64,000 nt of DNA from Paraburkholderia sp. PGU19. GTDB taxonomy: Bacteria; Pseudomonadota; Gammaproteobacteria; Burkholderiales; Burkholderiaceae. Below, piece by piece: positions 37,629 to 46,900 of the stretch. Each line of letters begins with the position of its first letter. Position 1 is the stretch's first letter. The stretch covers positions 1,736,001 to 1,800,000 of the forward strand of contig NZ_AP023180.1 in assembly GCF_013426915.1 (NCBI RefSeq). Direction: 5' to 3'. Position numbers and translations under genes: made by a program. Under the pieces are notes generated by a model. That model was not told where the DNA came from, did not search any database, and saw only the letters and a list, made by a program, of their open reading frames with translations.

Positions 37629-38690
37629 ATGAAAAACATCGACGACACACAAGACATGCTCGGCGCCGCGTTTCTGCGCCATGACGATGCCAGCGCCAGC
37701 ATGCGCGCCGAAGGCGAGCGGCTCGAACACGACAGCGCCGTGTATCGCACGCTGCTCGAATCGACCAAAGCGATTCCGTGGAAGATCGACTGGGCGACGA
37801 TGGCCTTCACTTATATCGGCCCGCAGATCGAGGCGTTGCTCGGCTGGGCGCCGTCGTCGTGGAAAACGGTCAACGACTGGGCCGAACGGATGCATCCCGA
37901 CGATCGGCAGAAGGTGGTCGAGTTTTGCGTCGCGCAGTCGCAGGCGGGCACCGATCATGAAGCGGACTATCGCGCGCTAACGAAAGACGGCGGCTACGTG
38001 TGGCTGCGCGACGTCGTGCATGTGGTGCGCAAGCCCGACGGCGGTGTCGATTCGCTGATCGGCTTCATGTTCGACATCAGCGAACGCAAGCGCACGGAAG
38101 AAAAGCTCGCGCGTCTACAGAAGGAACTCGAAGAACTGTCGTTCAAGGACGGACTGACGGGCGCGGGCAACCGCCGCATGTTCGACGCCGTGATGCAGCG
38201 CGAGTGGGCTGCGAGTCAGGCAAGCGGCAAGCCGCTGTCGCTGATCATGATCGATATCGACTTCTTCAAGGCCTACAACGATTACTACGGCCACCTCCAG
38301 GGCGACGAATGCCTGAAGCGCATCGCGGGCGTGCTCGCGCAGGCCGCGCGTTCCGGCGATTTTCTCGGACGGTTCGGCGGCGAGGAATTTGTGCTGGTGC
38401 TGCCGGACACGGACGCGGATACGGCCGTGAAGACGGCCGAACGTTGCCGCGATCTGATCGATGCCGAGGCGATCGCGCATGTGCGCTCGCCGCATCAGCA
38501 GCGCGTGACGGCGAGTTTCGGCGTGGGCACCATCGTGCCGAATGGTTTGTCCGGCGGGATGGATACGACCGCTTTCATCAACCTGATTGACGCACAGCTG
38601 TATCAGGCGAAGGACAACGGCCGCAACCGCATCGTTGCCGTCGATCGCGCGGGCCTGGGCGGCGAGGCGTTCCGCACGCACTCGCGCTAA
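37629..38690 (+). CDS. PAS-GGDEF diguanylate cyclase
   Basis: 353-residue cytoplasmic c-di-GMP synthase. A PAS domain spans about residues 40-165 (IPWKIDWATMAFTYIGPQIEALLG, then the PAC end GFMFDISERKRTEEKL). A short coiled coil joins it to the GGDEF domain. The active site reads FGGEEF, a functional variant, and RSGD five residues before it is the product-inhibition I-site. The ATG at 37629 is preferred over an upstream alternative start at 37572. It stands alone between the LysR gene and a convergent RHH gene. Two further cyclases lie 8 kb away. Confidence 0.9.
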   Translation: MKNIDDTQDMLGAAFLRHDDASASMRAEGERLEHDSAVYRTLLESTKAIPWKIDWATMAFTYIGPQIEALLGWAPSSWKTVNDWAERMHPDDRQKVVEFCVAQSQAGTDHEADYRALTKDGGYVWLRDVVHVVRKPDGGVDSLIGFMFDISERKRTEEKLARLQKELEELSFKDGLTGAGNRRMFDAVMQREWAASQASGKPLSLIMIDIDFFKAYNDYYGHLQGDECLKRIAGVLAQAARSGDFLGRFGGEEFVLVLPDTDADTAVKTAERCRDLIDAEAIAHVRSPHQQRVTASFGVGTIVPNGLSGGMDTTAFINLIDAQLYQAKDNGRNRIVAVDRAGLGGEAFRTHSR

Positions 38691-38731
38691 CCGCGCGTAC
38701 GCTCACCGTACGAGAGAAGCGCCGCGACGGA

Positions 38732-39067
38732 TCACACCGTCTTCAGCACCCGCGGCTTCGGCTCGGGAACAGGAACGGGACCACTGGTTAACTCGCTTTT
38801 GCCCGCGACGATCGACAGATATCGCAAGCAGCACACGCGCAGGAACGATGCGAAATTGCTCGGCACTTCACCGCGCAGCGCGATGAGTTCGTCGTAGAGC
38901 TTGACGGCAAATTGCGTGGTCGTCATGTTCTCGCGCGACGCGATTTCATGCAGCACGTCCCAGAAGAGATTCTCCAGACGCACAGTCGTAATCACGCCGT
39001 GAATGCGCAGCGAACGCGTGCGCGATTCGTACAGGATCGGGTCCGCGTTCACGTAGACATTGCACAT
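38732..39067 (-). CDS. Ribbon-helix-helix domain protein
   Basis: 111-residue protein with an RHH_4-type DNA-binding fold at about residues 18-70 (TRSLRIHGVITTVRLENLFWDVLHEIASRENMTTTQFAVKLYDEL). The C-terminal tail is Pro-rich. Proteins of this type are short regulators usually acting as dimers. It is the last gene on the minus strand after the GMC dehydrogenase, 80 bp downstream of it, and may be co-transcribed. Targets are unknown. Confidence 0.8.
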   Translation of the reverse strand: MCNVYVNADPILYESRTRSLRIHGVITTVRLENLFWDVLHEIASRENMTTTQFAVKLYDELIALRGEVPSNFASFLRVCCLRYLSIVAGKSELTSGPVPVPEPKPRVLKTV

Positions 39068-39147
39068 GGTTTGTCTCCATTGTTCGTATGAGTGCGGCGG
39101 CGATCATCGCGCCCGCCTGCCGCACTCGATGAGTTCACGTGCGTCGA

Positions 39148-40731
39148 TCAGATTGTGCGCCTGTTCATCTGCCCTGCGATGTAGTCGGCCTGACGGATCG
39201 CCAGCGTCACGATGGTCAGCGTCGGGTTTTCCGCCGCGCCCGTCGTGAACTGACTGCCGTCGGAGATGAACAGGTTCGGCACGTCATGCGTCTGGCCGAA
39301 CCGGTTGCACACGCCGTCCTGCGGCTTCGCGCTCATGCGCGCGGTGCCGAGGTTATGCGTCGACGGATAGGGCGGCACCTTATACACCGTCTTCGCGCCC
39401 GCCGCCTGATACACGGCGCTGCCCTGCTTGAAGCCGTGCTCGCGCATCGCTTCGTCGTTCGGATGATCGTCGAAATGCACGTTGGGCACGGGCAGGCCGT
39501 ACTGATCCTTCACGTCGGTATTCAGCGTGATGCGGTTGGTCTCGCGCGGCATGTCCTCGCCGACGATCCACATGCCTGCCGTGTACGGATACGCGTCCAT
39601 GGCCTGCGTGAAGTCCGAGCCCCAGGCGCCGGGATCGAGAAACGCCGCATAGAACGGCAGCCCCAGCGACACCGTCTCCATGTGATAGCCGCCCGCGAAA
39701 CCACGCGACGTATCGAAGCGCGCTTCGTCTTCGATGATGCCCGCCATCGTCGTGCCCTTGTACATGTCGACCTTGTCGTTGAACACGGCATAGACGGAGC
39801 CCGTCGTGTGACGCATGTAATTGCGCCCGACCTGTCCGGATGAATTTGCCAGCCCGTCAGGGAAGCGGCTCGAATGCGAATTCAGCAAGAGACGCGGCGT
39901 TTCGATCGCGTTGCCCGCCACCGCGACGATGCGCGCCTTCTGGCGTTGCAGCTTGCCGGCGGCGTCGTAATAGACGACGGCGCTTGCCTTGCCCTTCGCA
40001 TCCGTTTCGATCTTCACGACCTGCGCTTGCGTGCGCAATTCCATGTGGCCCGTGGCCTGCGCGCGCGGAATCTCCGTGTACAGCGTCGACCATTTCGCGC
40101 CCGTGCGGCAGCCCTGGAAGCAGAAGCCGCGCTGGAAGCAATGCGCGCGGTCATCGCGCACGATGCTGTTGGTCGCCATATGGCCGGTATTGCACTCCTT
40201 GTAGCCGACCTTCGTTGCGCCGTTGTACATCACCTTGAAGTTGTTGTTGCCGGGCAGTCCGGGCAAGCCGTTGGTGCGCGTCACGCCCATTTTCTTTTCG
40301 GCGCGGTCGTACCACGGCGCCATTTCCTCGCTCGTCACGGGCCAGTCGAGCAGGTTCGCATCCTTGATCGTGCCGTAGTTCGTTTTCGCCTTGAACTCGT
40401 GCGCCTGAAAGCGCAGGCTCGCGCCCGCCCAGTGCGTCGTCGTGCCGCCGACCGTCTTGCAGATCCACGCGGGCAGATTGGGGAAGTCGGTGGCGATGCG
40501 CCAGCTGCCCGACGTGGTGCGCTTGTCGAGCCACGACAGCATCGAGAACGAGCCCCATTCGTCCGTGGTGAAATCGCCTTGCGTATGCATCTTGCCCGCT
40601 TCGAGCACGATCACGTCGACGCCCTTTTGCGCCAGCTCATTGGCCAGCGTGCCGCCGCCCGCGCCGGAGCCGATGATGACCACGGGGCGCGCATCGTTGT
40701 GCGAGAAATGCACCTTGTTGTTGTCGTCCAT
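39148..40731 (-). CDS. GMC-family FAD-dependent oxidoreductase (sugar/alcohol dehydrogenase large subunit)
   Basis: 527-residue flavoprotein of the gluconate-2-dehydrogenase/sorbitol-dehydrogenase large-subunit type. The FAD-binding motif is VVIIGSGAGGGTLANELAQKG at about residues 17-37. KTVGGTTTHWAGASLRF is the second FAD signature and the C-terminal catalytic region holds THNLGTARM and NPTLTIVTLAIRQAD. It lacks a signal peptide, as usual when it is exported by riding on the Tat-signal subunit encoded just upstream (16 bp gap). The usual membrane cytochrome c subunit is not in this window. Substrate unknown. Confidence 0.87.
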   Translation of the reverse strand: MDDNNKVHFSHNDARPVVIIGSGAGGGTLANELAQKGVDVIVLEAGKMHTQGDFTTDEWGSFSMLSWLDKRTTSGSWRIATDFPNLPAWICKTVGGTTTHWAGASLRFQAHEFKAKTNYGTIKDANLLDWPVTSEEMAPWYDRAEKKMGVTRTNGLPGLPGNNNFKVMYNGATKVGYKECNTGHMATNSIVRDDRAHCFQRGFCFQGCRTGAKWSTLYTEIPRAQATGHMELRTQAQVVKIETDAKGKASAVVYYDAAGKLQRQKARIVAVAGNAIETPRLLLNSHSSRFPDGLANSSGQVGRNYMRHTTGSVYAVFNDKVDMYKGTTMAGIIEDEARFDTSRGFAGGYHMETVSLGLPFYAAFLDPGAWGSDFTQAMDAYPYTAGMWIVGEDMPRETNRITLNTDVKDQYGLPVPNVHFDDHPNDEAMREHGFKQGSAVYQAAGAKTVYKVPPYPSTHNLGTARMSAKPQDGVCNRFGQTHDVPNLFISDGSQFTTGAAENPTLTIVTLAIRQADYIAGQMNRRTI

Positions 40732-40747
40732 GTCAGGTCTCCGTTGC

Positions 40748-41368
40748 TCAGCTGTCGGTGGGAATCGGACCGCTCGCGGCGGCCGGCGGATTCGGCAGCC
40801 ACGCCAGATCGTTGAAGCCCTTGGTCAGATAGCCGCCGTCGCCTTGTGCCGCGCCGTAGCCGAAATGCGCGTACGCCATGTCATTGCTATACAGCGAGAC
40901 GATGGCCGTCGTGCGCACGGTCGTGAAGAACGGTGTTTTCTGCATCGCGGCGACATCGCGCGCCTGGTCGGCGGGCGAGCGTTTGGTCCAGTCCGAGCCG
41001 TTGAGCGCGTCGAGCTGCTTCACGCCGTCGGCGAGTTGCTGACGCACGGCCGGATCTTTCTGCGCCTTCGCATCGAGGTCCTTGACGACGAGCGCATAGA
41101 CCGCGTCGTCGAGCGTCTTGTGCGGGTACTGCTGCTTGACGAAGGCGAGCAGCACCGCCCCCTGGTGCGTATCGAGCGCCTGCATTTCGAGCGCCCATAC
41201 GCGGCTCGGCGCAAGCGTCGCGAGGATCGACGGGAACGCCAGCGTGCCGATCAGCACACCCGTGCCCTTGAGCCACTCGCGCCTCGCCAGCGAGCGCGGC
41301 GCAGGCGGTGCATCCGGCTCATGAGCCGTGGCAGACGTTGCGGCGATTGGAATCACTCTGTGACTCAT
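40748..41368 (-). CDS. Gluconate 2-dehydrogenase subunit 3 family protein with Tat signal
   Basis: 206-residue small subunit. The N-terminal twin-arginine signal is SLARREWLKGTG followed by a hydrophobic stretch (VLIGTLAFPSILATLA). The rest matches gluconate-2-dehydrogenase gamma-subunit proteins (AYAHFGYGAAQGDGGYLTKGFNDLAWLPNPP). It pairs with the GMC flavoprotein downstream and probably chaperones it through the Tat system. It lies 62 bp after the glyoxalase gene on the same strand. Confidence 0.85.
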   Translation of the reverse strand: MSHRVIPIAATSATAHEPDAPPAPRSLARREWLKGTGVLIGTLAFPSILATLAPSRVWALEMQALDTHQGAVLLAFVKQQYPHKTLDDAVYALVVKDLDAKAQKDPAVRQQLADGVKQLDALNGSDWTKRSPADQARDVAAMQKTPFFTTVRTTAIVSLYSNDMAYAHFGYGAAQGDGGYLTKGFNDLAWLPNPPAAASGPIPTDS

Positions 41369-41430
41369 GCCTGTCTCCTTGATGGTTGTGTTGTGGGGGT
41401 ACCGCGTCGTGCGCGGCTTTCTATGGCTTT

Positions 41431-41829
41431 CTACTGGTAATGTCCGTGCCGTTCGAGCACTTCGATCTTGTAGCCGTCCGGGTCCTGAATGAAGAAGTAA
41501 CGCGCGAGCAAGGCGCCGTCGTCGTTCTTGAATTCGCGCACGTCGTTCGGCGTCATGCCGAGTTGCAGGAGACGCTCGCGCTCGCGCGTCACGTCGTCGA
41601 CGACGAACGCGACGTGCCCGTAGCCATCGCCATGCGAGTACGCGTCTTCGCGTCCCTTGTTCCAGGTGAGTTCGATCTCGTTGTCGGATTCGTCGTTGCG
41701 CAGATAGACAAGCGAGAAGTCCGGAAAATCGAGCCGATGCGAAGGCTCGAGCCCGAACGCGCGTTGATAGAACTTCAGCGAGCGGTCGAGATCCTGAATG
41801 CGGACCATCGTGTGGATCATCTTGGCCAT
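41431..41829 (-). CDS. Lactoylglutathione lyase-like VOC-family protein (glyoxalase I)
   Basis: 132-residue metalloenzyme of the vicinal oxygen chelate fold. The metal ligands of glyoxalase I are all visible: His in MIHTMVR, Glu in IELTW, His in GYGHVAFVV and Glu in IEVLERHG. LDRSLKFYQRAFG is the first betaalphabeta hallmark. It would detoxify methylglyoxal with glutathione. It is upstream of the Gdh3/GMC pair in the same direction and may be the first gene of that operon. Confidence 0.88.
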   Translation of the reverse strand: MAKMIHTMVRIQDLDRSLKFYQRAFGLEPSHRLDFPDFSLVYLRNDESDNEIELTWNKGREDAYSHGDGYGHVAFVVDDVTRERERLLQLGMTPNDVREFKNDDGALLARYFFIQDPDGYKIEVLERHGHYQ

Positions 41830-42004
41830 GTCGTCCCTCCTCCGTTTGATGCTGAGTGTAGGAGGGCGATGTGCGGCGTGGTAATGCAGGGCTAAATGCG
41901 CTTAGGGACTTGCCCTATGTTGCAGATGCGTGCGGGTGCGGGGATCGGAAGGTGGCTTCGAGTGTGAAGACGATGCGATGCGCCGCCGGGCAACGAAGTG
42001 CGGC

Positions 42005-42031
42005 GCAGCATGCGCGCACGGCGCATGCTGC
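42005..42031. terminator. Perfect 11-bp stem-loop between glyoxalase and SulP genes
   Basis: GCAGCATGCGC and GCGCATGCTGC form a perfect stem with loop GCACG. A smaller stem (TCGCAGC/GCTGCGA, 42076-42095) lies nearer the SulP stop. The 293-bp gap (41830-42122) has no gene. The stems lie downstream of the SulP stop on the minus strand and could end its transcript, though no U-run is clear. Confidence 0.45.
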
Positions 42032-42122
42032 TGTTCGACGCGCGATCCAGGGTAAGCGATAAGCCCGTGCGAATGTCGCAGCGTGGCTGCTGCGATGCGC
42101 CATCTGCGGGATGACAGCAAGC

Positions 42123-43838
42123 CTATAAAGCGTTCACCTCGTGCGGCGGGCTGATGCCCGCGGCCGCAAGCGCTTCATGCAGCGTGTCGAAGACATTCGA
42201 CTCGCCGACGACCTGCGTAATGCGATGCCGGTCCATATCGGCGCGCAGGTAAGGATTCACTCGCCCGAAGATGACAGCCACCTTGCGCTCTTGCAGATCC
42301 GTAATCAGATCGCTCAGCGTGAGGGCCGCCGAATAGTCGAGTGCGGTGATCGCGCCGGCATCGATGACGAGCGAATGCAGATCGCCGGATGCCGCATCGA
42401 CGAGTTCGATGACTTCCGCCGTGAAGACATGATCGTTGGCGAAGAACAGATCGGAGCCGAAGCGGTACACGATGAGCCCCGGCGCGCTCATGATCCCCGG
42501 CTTCGCGGGCACGGGCTGCCATCTGCCGTTGGCGGGCGACGGTTCCATCACCATCGTATGCGGACGATAGCTGTGCCGCACGTGGCGCAGCAGCGACAAC
42601 GCGACGGCGAGCAGAATGCCATGCTCGACGCCGACCATCACGACGGCTGCCGCCGTGATGAGCGCGAGCGTGAACTCGCCGGGGCTTTCGGCGCGGATCG
42701 CCGCGAGACTCGGCACGTTGACGAGACCGACTGCGATCGTGAACACGATCCCGGCGAGCACGCAATGCGGCAAGTATTGCAGATACGAGCTGAAAAAGAG
42801 CAGCACGACCACGACCACGCCCGCGAACGCGAGTTGCCCGATCTGGCTGCGCGTGCCCGCGCGTTCGGCCATCGCGGTTTGCGTCGGGCTGCCGTTGACG
42901 ACGAACGTGCCGCTGAATGCGGCAGCGGCATTGGCCGCCGCCAGCCCGAGGATGTCGGCGTTGGTGTCCACTTCTTCGTGATACTGCTGCGCGAACACGC
43001 GAGCCGCGGCAGCGCTTTGCGCAATGATCATCACGAAGCACGACGCCGCCACCGGCACGAGGTCGAGAAACTGCTGCCATGTGACAGCCGGAAACGCGAA
43101 TGGCGGCAGACCGCCGCTGATCGGGCCGAGGATCGTAATGCCGTGCCCGGCGAAATCGTAGGTCTTGCTGGCTGCGATGCTGCCTACCACGGCAATGAGG
43201 GGAATCGGCACGCGCGGCAGGAAGCGCTTGCCGATGAGAATCGCGCCCACCACCAGCACGGTGAGCATGAGCGTCGGCAGATGCGCGTGTACGACATGTC
43301 CGATCACATAAATCAGTTGCGCAAGACTTCGCGACGAAGGATACGGCACGGTCATGCCGAACATGTCGCCAAGCATCGCAATCGATACCTGTATGCCCAC
43401 GCCCGTCAGAAAGCCGACCAGCACGGTGCGCGACAGGAAATCGGCGAGAAAGCCGAGCCTGAAGATGCGGGCGAGCAGCAGGAGCGCCGCCGTCAGCAAG
43501 GCGACCATGCCAGCCAGCGCGACATACTCGACGCTGCCCATCGGCGCAATGGTCGATGCGCGGCTGGCGAAGATGGTCGCCGTGGCCGAGTCGGCGGCGA
43601 CCACGAGGTGGCGCGACGCGCCGAAGAACGCGAACGCCACCAGCGGCAGAAACACGGTGTACAGCCCCGTCACGGCGGGCATGCCGGCGATGCGCGCATA
43701 GCCGAGCACCTGAGGTATGTCCATCGACGCGAGTGATATGCCGGAGAACACGTCGCGCCATGCGCTAGCGCGGCCGACCGGCAGGATGCCTTTCAGAAGG
43801 CTCAGGGATGCTGAAGATTTTTCTTTTGAGTTGTGCAT
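42123..43838 (-). CDS. SulP-family anion transporter with C-terminal STAS domain
   Basis: 571-residue inner-membrane protein. The sulfate-transporter core has ISLASMDIPQVLGYARIAGMPAVTGLYTVFLPLVAFAFFGASRHLVVAADSATA near the N-terminus, including the SulP signature region. Residues about 440-555 are a STAS domain (DLHSLVIDAGAITALDYSAALTLSDLI). SulP members carry sulfate, bicarbonate or dicarboxylates. The ATG at 43838 (MHNSKEKSSAS) is preferred over a longer open frame. It is divergent from a LysE exporter, with repeated CTGTACCGG motifs between them. Confidence 0.87.
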   Translation of the reverse strand: MHNSKEKSSASLSLLKGILPVGRASAWRDVFSGISLASMDIPQVLGYARIAGMPAVTGLYTVFLPLVAFAFFGASRHLVVAADSATATIFASRASTIAPMGSVEYVALAGMVALLTAALLLLARIFRLGFLADFLSRTVLVGFLTGVGIQVSIAMLGDMFGMTVPYPSSRSLAQLIYVIGHVVHAHLPTLMLTVLVVGAILIGKRFLPRVPIPLIAVVGSIAASKTYDFAGHGITILGPISGGLPPFAFPAVTWQQFLDLVPVAASCFVMIIAQSAAAARVFAQQYHEEVDTNADILGLAAANAAAAFSGTFVVNGSPTQTAMAERAGTRSQIGQLAFAGVVVVVLLFFSSYLQYLPHCVLAGIVFTIAVGLVNVPSLAAIRAESPGEFTLALITAAAVVMVGVEHGILLAVALSLLRHVRHSYRPHTMVMEPSPANGRWQPVPAKPGIMSAPGLIVYRFGSDLFFANDHVFTAEVIELVDAASGDLHSLVIDAGAITALDYSAALTLSDLITDLQERKVAVIFGRVNPYLRADMDRHRITQVVGESNVFDTLHEALAAAGISPPHEVNAL

Positions 43839-43945
43839 GCTCAAGTACGTTGGAGTGCTGTCCACGCATCCTGCCCTGAATGTTTGCGCTGTGGCAAGGA
43901 ACCTCGGCACATACCCGCGCTCCGTACCGGAAATCATGCACGCAT

Positions 43946-43965
43946 CTGTACCGGTACTGTACCGG
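43946..43965. promoter_or_regulatory. Helically phased CTGTACCGG direct repeats upstream of LysE gene
   Basis: CTGTACCGG occurs at 43946-43954 and 43957-43965, an 11-bp repeat, about one DNA turn. The first is part of the palindrome GTACCGGTAC (43948-43957), and another GTACCGG lies at 43924-43930. Such phased repeats are typical of regulator operators, for example the GntR/MocR class. The site is between the divergent SulP and LysE genes. The regulator is not identified. Confidence 0.45.
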
Positions 43966-44014
43966 CTCTGATCGATACACTGTCGTCAATCTCGAAATTC
44001 TCGCGGAGCCGTCC

Positions 44015-44635
44015 ATGACCCTCGACACCCTGAGCGCCAGCGCCCTGCCCGCCGGCATCCTGTTCGCGCTCGTCACGACCATCACGCCTGGACCGAACAA
44101 CACGATGCTGCTCGCATCCGGTGTCAATTTCGGTTTTCGCCGCACGCTGCCGCATATTCTCGGCATCAGCGCGGGCGTCGCGTTGCTGATGCTGTCGGTG
44201 GGTTTCGGGCTTGGCGAAGCGTTCCGCCGCTTCGAGGTGCTGTACACGGTGCTCGAAGTGCTGAGCGTCGTGTATCTGCTGTATCTCGCGTGGAAAATCG
44301 GCACGTCGGGCGAGATGCAGCTCAAGAAGGGCGAGCGCCGCCCGATGCGCTTTCATGAAGCGATCGCGTTCCAGTGGGTCAATCCGAAGGCATGGATGAT
44401 GGTGCTCACAGCCGCGACGACGATTCATCTGAGTGCCGACTTCGGCATCAATGCGCTGTTGATGGCCGTGCTGTTCTATGTGATCGGCTTGCCGTGCATC
44501 TGCCTGTGGGCCGCGTTCGGCACCGCGATGCGCCGCGCACTGTCGAACCCCGTGTGGCTGCGCACGTTCAACATCGCGATGGCGCTGATGCTCGTCGCGA
44601 CGCTTTATCCCATCGTGTTGCGCCTGATCGCGTAA
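44015..44635 (+). CDS. LysE-family amino-acid exporter
   Basis: 206-residue inner-membrane protein of the LysE/RhtB family with about six helices. It has the family N-terminal signature ALVTTITPGPNNTMLLASGVNFGFRRTLPHILGISAG and the mid-protein FQWVNPKAWMMVLTA. It probably exports an amino acid or related amine. GGAG lies seven bases before the ATG at 44015; the frame stays open upstream but lacks family features. The phased CTGTACCGG repeats just upstream probably control it. Confidence 0.88.
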   Translation: MTLDTLSASALPAGILFALVTTITPGPNNTMLLASGVNFGFRRTLPHILGISAGVALLMLSVGFGLGEAFRRFEVLYTVLEVLSVVYLLYLAWKIGTSGEMQLKKGERRPMRFHEAIAFQWVNPKAWMMVLTAATTIHLSADFGINALLMAVLFYVIGLPCICLWAAFGTAMRRALSNPVWLRTFNIAMALMLVATLYPIVLRLIA

Positions 44636-44942
44636 CGCGCGGACAGTCTGAAAATTTTTCTCGCCTTGCACGACTTTTTGGCCAGCCGCCGCGCGCTTCA
44701 AACGTCCGTTTTCCGCCACGGCCCGTCTTGCGAATTAAAAGTAGAATAGCCAACACATAACCCTGTCCTCGTGAGCGGGCCCAGCACTGTCCTCGCCGGC
44801 ATCATCGCCGGATTGCGGCACTTGATGGGCTCGATAATTGCTCCAAGACCACGGTTATCTCCGAGCAGATTTCGGCGCGTACGCGACGCGCCAGTCCCGC
44901 CATTGACAGACGCAGACCGCAAGGGTCGGAGGCGTTGCACAC
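44636..44942. other. Intergenic region, no gene seen
   Basis: 307 bp between the LysE gene and the hypothetical membrane gene. An AT-rich patch near 44735-44760 (TTAAAAGTAGAATAG) could be a promoter. Open frames here overlap and lack recognisable domains. No hairpin stands out. Confidence 0.45.
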
Positions 44943-45593
44943 ATGGACGCACAGGAATCTCCGGACCGCGAGCGCGGCGGCCGGCAGCAGCAGTACGAGA
45001 GCGCGTATCTACCCGATAGCGACGATCCGCAGGCACGGCATTACAGCTGGGTGCAGATCTGCCTGATCTCGGCGATGGGCCTTGCCGTCGGCGTGATGGG
45101 CACGGCCGCGTATGTGATCTGGTTCAACCGCGACCAGGTGGCCTACGCCGAAGCCGTCGAATCAGCCCGACGCCCGCTGCCCAGCACGGCAACCAGCGCG
45201 AACGGCGACCTGCGCGTCCCAAGCCATGCAGTTGCAGCCGTGCCGACCAGTTCAGTGTCGGGCCGCGTGATACCGGCAACGCCGACGCAAAAACCCGCGC
45301 CCACCGGCACCGACTCGCTCGCCGCAGCCCAGACAGCCGACGACACGGACACGGACGCGGACGCGAGCGCAGACGACCCGCCGCAAGCCGCGCGCACCGC
45401 GCCCGGGCCAAACAATTCCGCCGCCGCTCGCGCCGACCGTGGCAAGCAGCCGGGCAACGCCGCGCGCCATGCGCAACGGGCGAAACCGAAGGAAACGTTC
45501 GTGTCGCGGCTGACCGCGATGTTCCGCAAGGTCGGCTATCACCGCCGCACCCGAGAGCCTGGCAACAACCCCGATCCGTATTCGCACCCCTAG
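44943..45593 (+). CDS. Single-pass membrane protein with disordered tail, function unknown
   Basis: 216-residue protein. Residues 1-35 are charged and polar, residues about 36-62 form one membrane helix (VQICLISAMGLAVGVMGTAAYVIWF), and the remaining 150 residues are Ala/Pro/Thr/Asp-rich and probably disordered. A basic C-terminus (FVSRLTAMFRKVGYHRRT) follows. I recognise no family. It ends nine bases before a membrane diguanylate cyclase gene on the same strand, so the two are probably an operon and may work together at the envelope. Confidence 0.7.
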   Translation: MDAQESPDRERGGRQQQYESAYLPDSDDPQARHYSWVQICLISAMGLAVGVMGTAAYVIWFNRDQVAYAEAVESARRPLPSTATSANGDLRVPSHAVAAVPTSSVSGRVIPATPTQKPAPTGTDSLAAAQTADDTDTDADASADDPPQAARTAPGPNNSAAARADRGKQPGNAARHAQRAKPKETFVSRLTAMFRKVGYHRRTREPGNNPDPYSHP

Positions 45594-45602
45594 CCCGCCG
45601 GC

Positions 45603-46691
45603 GTGAAGCAAACCGTCACGCCGATCCGCCCGCTCAGCCCGCGATGGCGCCCCCAGCCGATCGTGGTCGGCGCGATCGCGCTCGCGTGCCTCGTGGTCGG
45701 GCTGCTCTATGTCGCCGTGCAGGTCAAGGCGCTATTCTCGGATCACTTCCAGCAGCAATACGCAACGCTCGTGCTGGAAGGCGTCGGGCGGGCCGACAAT
45801 GCGCTCAACGTCGCGAGCCTGCTGAAGCGCAGCGCGCCTTCGAATGGCGCTAACGCGACATACCAGCAGGCGCTCGACGAACTGGGCGCACGCGTGACCG
45901 AACTCGACGCGCTGATCGGATCGAGCCCCGTTCCCGCGCCGCGCTTGCCGCAGGCCAATGCGACGGCAAAGAGTCTCGACGAACTGAAGCAGTCGCTCGC
46001 GGCCACGGCGGACTATTGGCACGCGCGCCGCGACGCCGTCAGCAACGATGTTCGCCGGCGCACGCTGCGCGTCGCGAGCGTGCTCGCCGTGCTGACCGTC
46101 GTGGTGACGGGCGTGCTGTTCGCGGCGCTCGTCGTGTTTGCGCGGCGGCATCGGCGGCTCGCGGGTCTCACGCATCAGTTCCGCCACGCCGCCCAGCATG
46201 ACGCGATGACGGGCCTGCCCAACCGCCAGCAACTGCTCGCGCGGCTCGATCGTATCGCGGCCGAGCGCGCGCCCGGCAAATGCGCCGTGCTGTATGTCGA
46301 CCTCGACGGCTTCAAGCAGGTCAACGACACCTTGGGCCATGCGATCGGCGACGAATTTCTGATCGCGCTCGCGCAGCGCTTTCGCCAGTCGCTGCGCCCC
46401 GGCGATATGGTCGCGCGCATGGGCGGCGACGAATTCGCGGCGCTAGTCTCCGGCTTCGGCAACGACACGGAGCTCACGGGCATCGCCGCGCGGCTGATGA
46501 ACTGCGTCGGCGAAACCGACACGCAAATGGGCCTCGGCTTCGTGCGCGCGAGCGTCGGCATTGCGACCTATCCCGATCGCGTCGCCGATCACCGGCTGCT
46601 CGTCGCCGCCGCCGACGGCGCGATGTACGAAGTCAAGCGCCACGGCAAGAATGGCTACGCGTTCGCCGTCAGCCCCATTCCGCCCGCATGA
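45603..46691 (+). CDS. Membrane-bound GGDEF diguanylate cyclase
   Basis: 362-residue c-di-GMP synthase. Two membrane helices (PIVVGAIALACLVVGLLYVAVQV and TLRVASVLAVLTVVVTGVLFAALVVFA) flank a periplasmic helical region of about 110 residues, followed by a GGDEF domain. The active site is MGGDEF, and RPGD five residues upstream is the I-site for product inhibition. The start is GTG at 45603, nine bases after the previous stop. The periplasmic segment resembles a four-helix sensor, ligand unknown. Confidence 0.87.
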   Translation: MKQTVTPIRPLSPRWRPQPIVVGAIALACLVVGLLYVAVQVKALFSDHFQQQYATLVLEGVGRADNALNVASLLKRSAPSNGANATYQQALDELGARVTELDALIGSSPVPAPRLPQANATAKSLDELKQSLAATADYWHARRDAVSNDVRRRTLRVASVLAVLTVVVTGVLFAALVVFARRHRRLAGLTHQFRHAAQHDAMTGLPNRQQLLARLDRIAAERAPGKCAVLYVDLDGFKQVNDTLGHAIGDEFLIALAQRFRQSLRPGDMVARMGGDEFAALVSGFGNDTELTGIAARLMNCVGETDTQMGLGFVRASVGIATYPDRVADHRLLVAAADGAMYEVKRHGKNGYAFAVSPIPPA

Positions 46692-46900
46692 TTTCGACGC
46701 GAGACAGCGCTTCCATCGAGTCGATTCCGGCGATCGACGCCGCCAGTTCAGCACTTCCATGCTGTTTCAATCGAATCTGAGAAACGCAATCAACTTCCGT
46801 CCGGCGCTGCCGTTATAAGGGTTCAGCAAGGCGCGGCAGCATGCGCGCCGTCTCCTATGAACGGTCGAGTTGAAGTGCCTCACGCGTCAGCCATCAGCCA

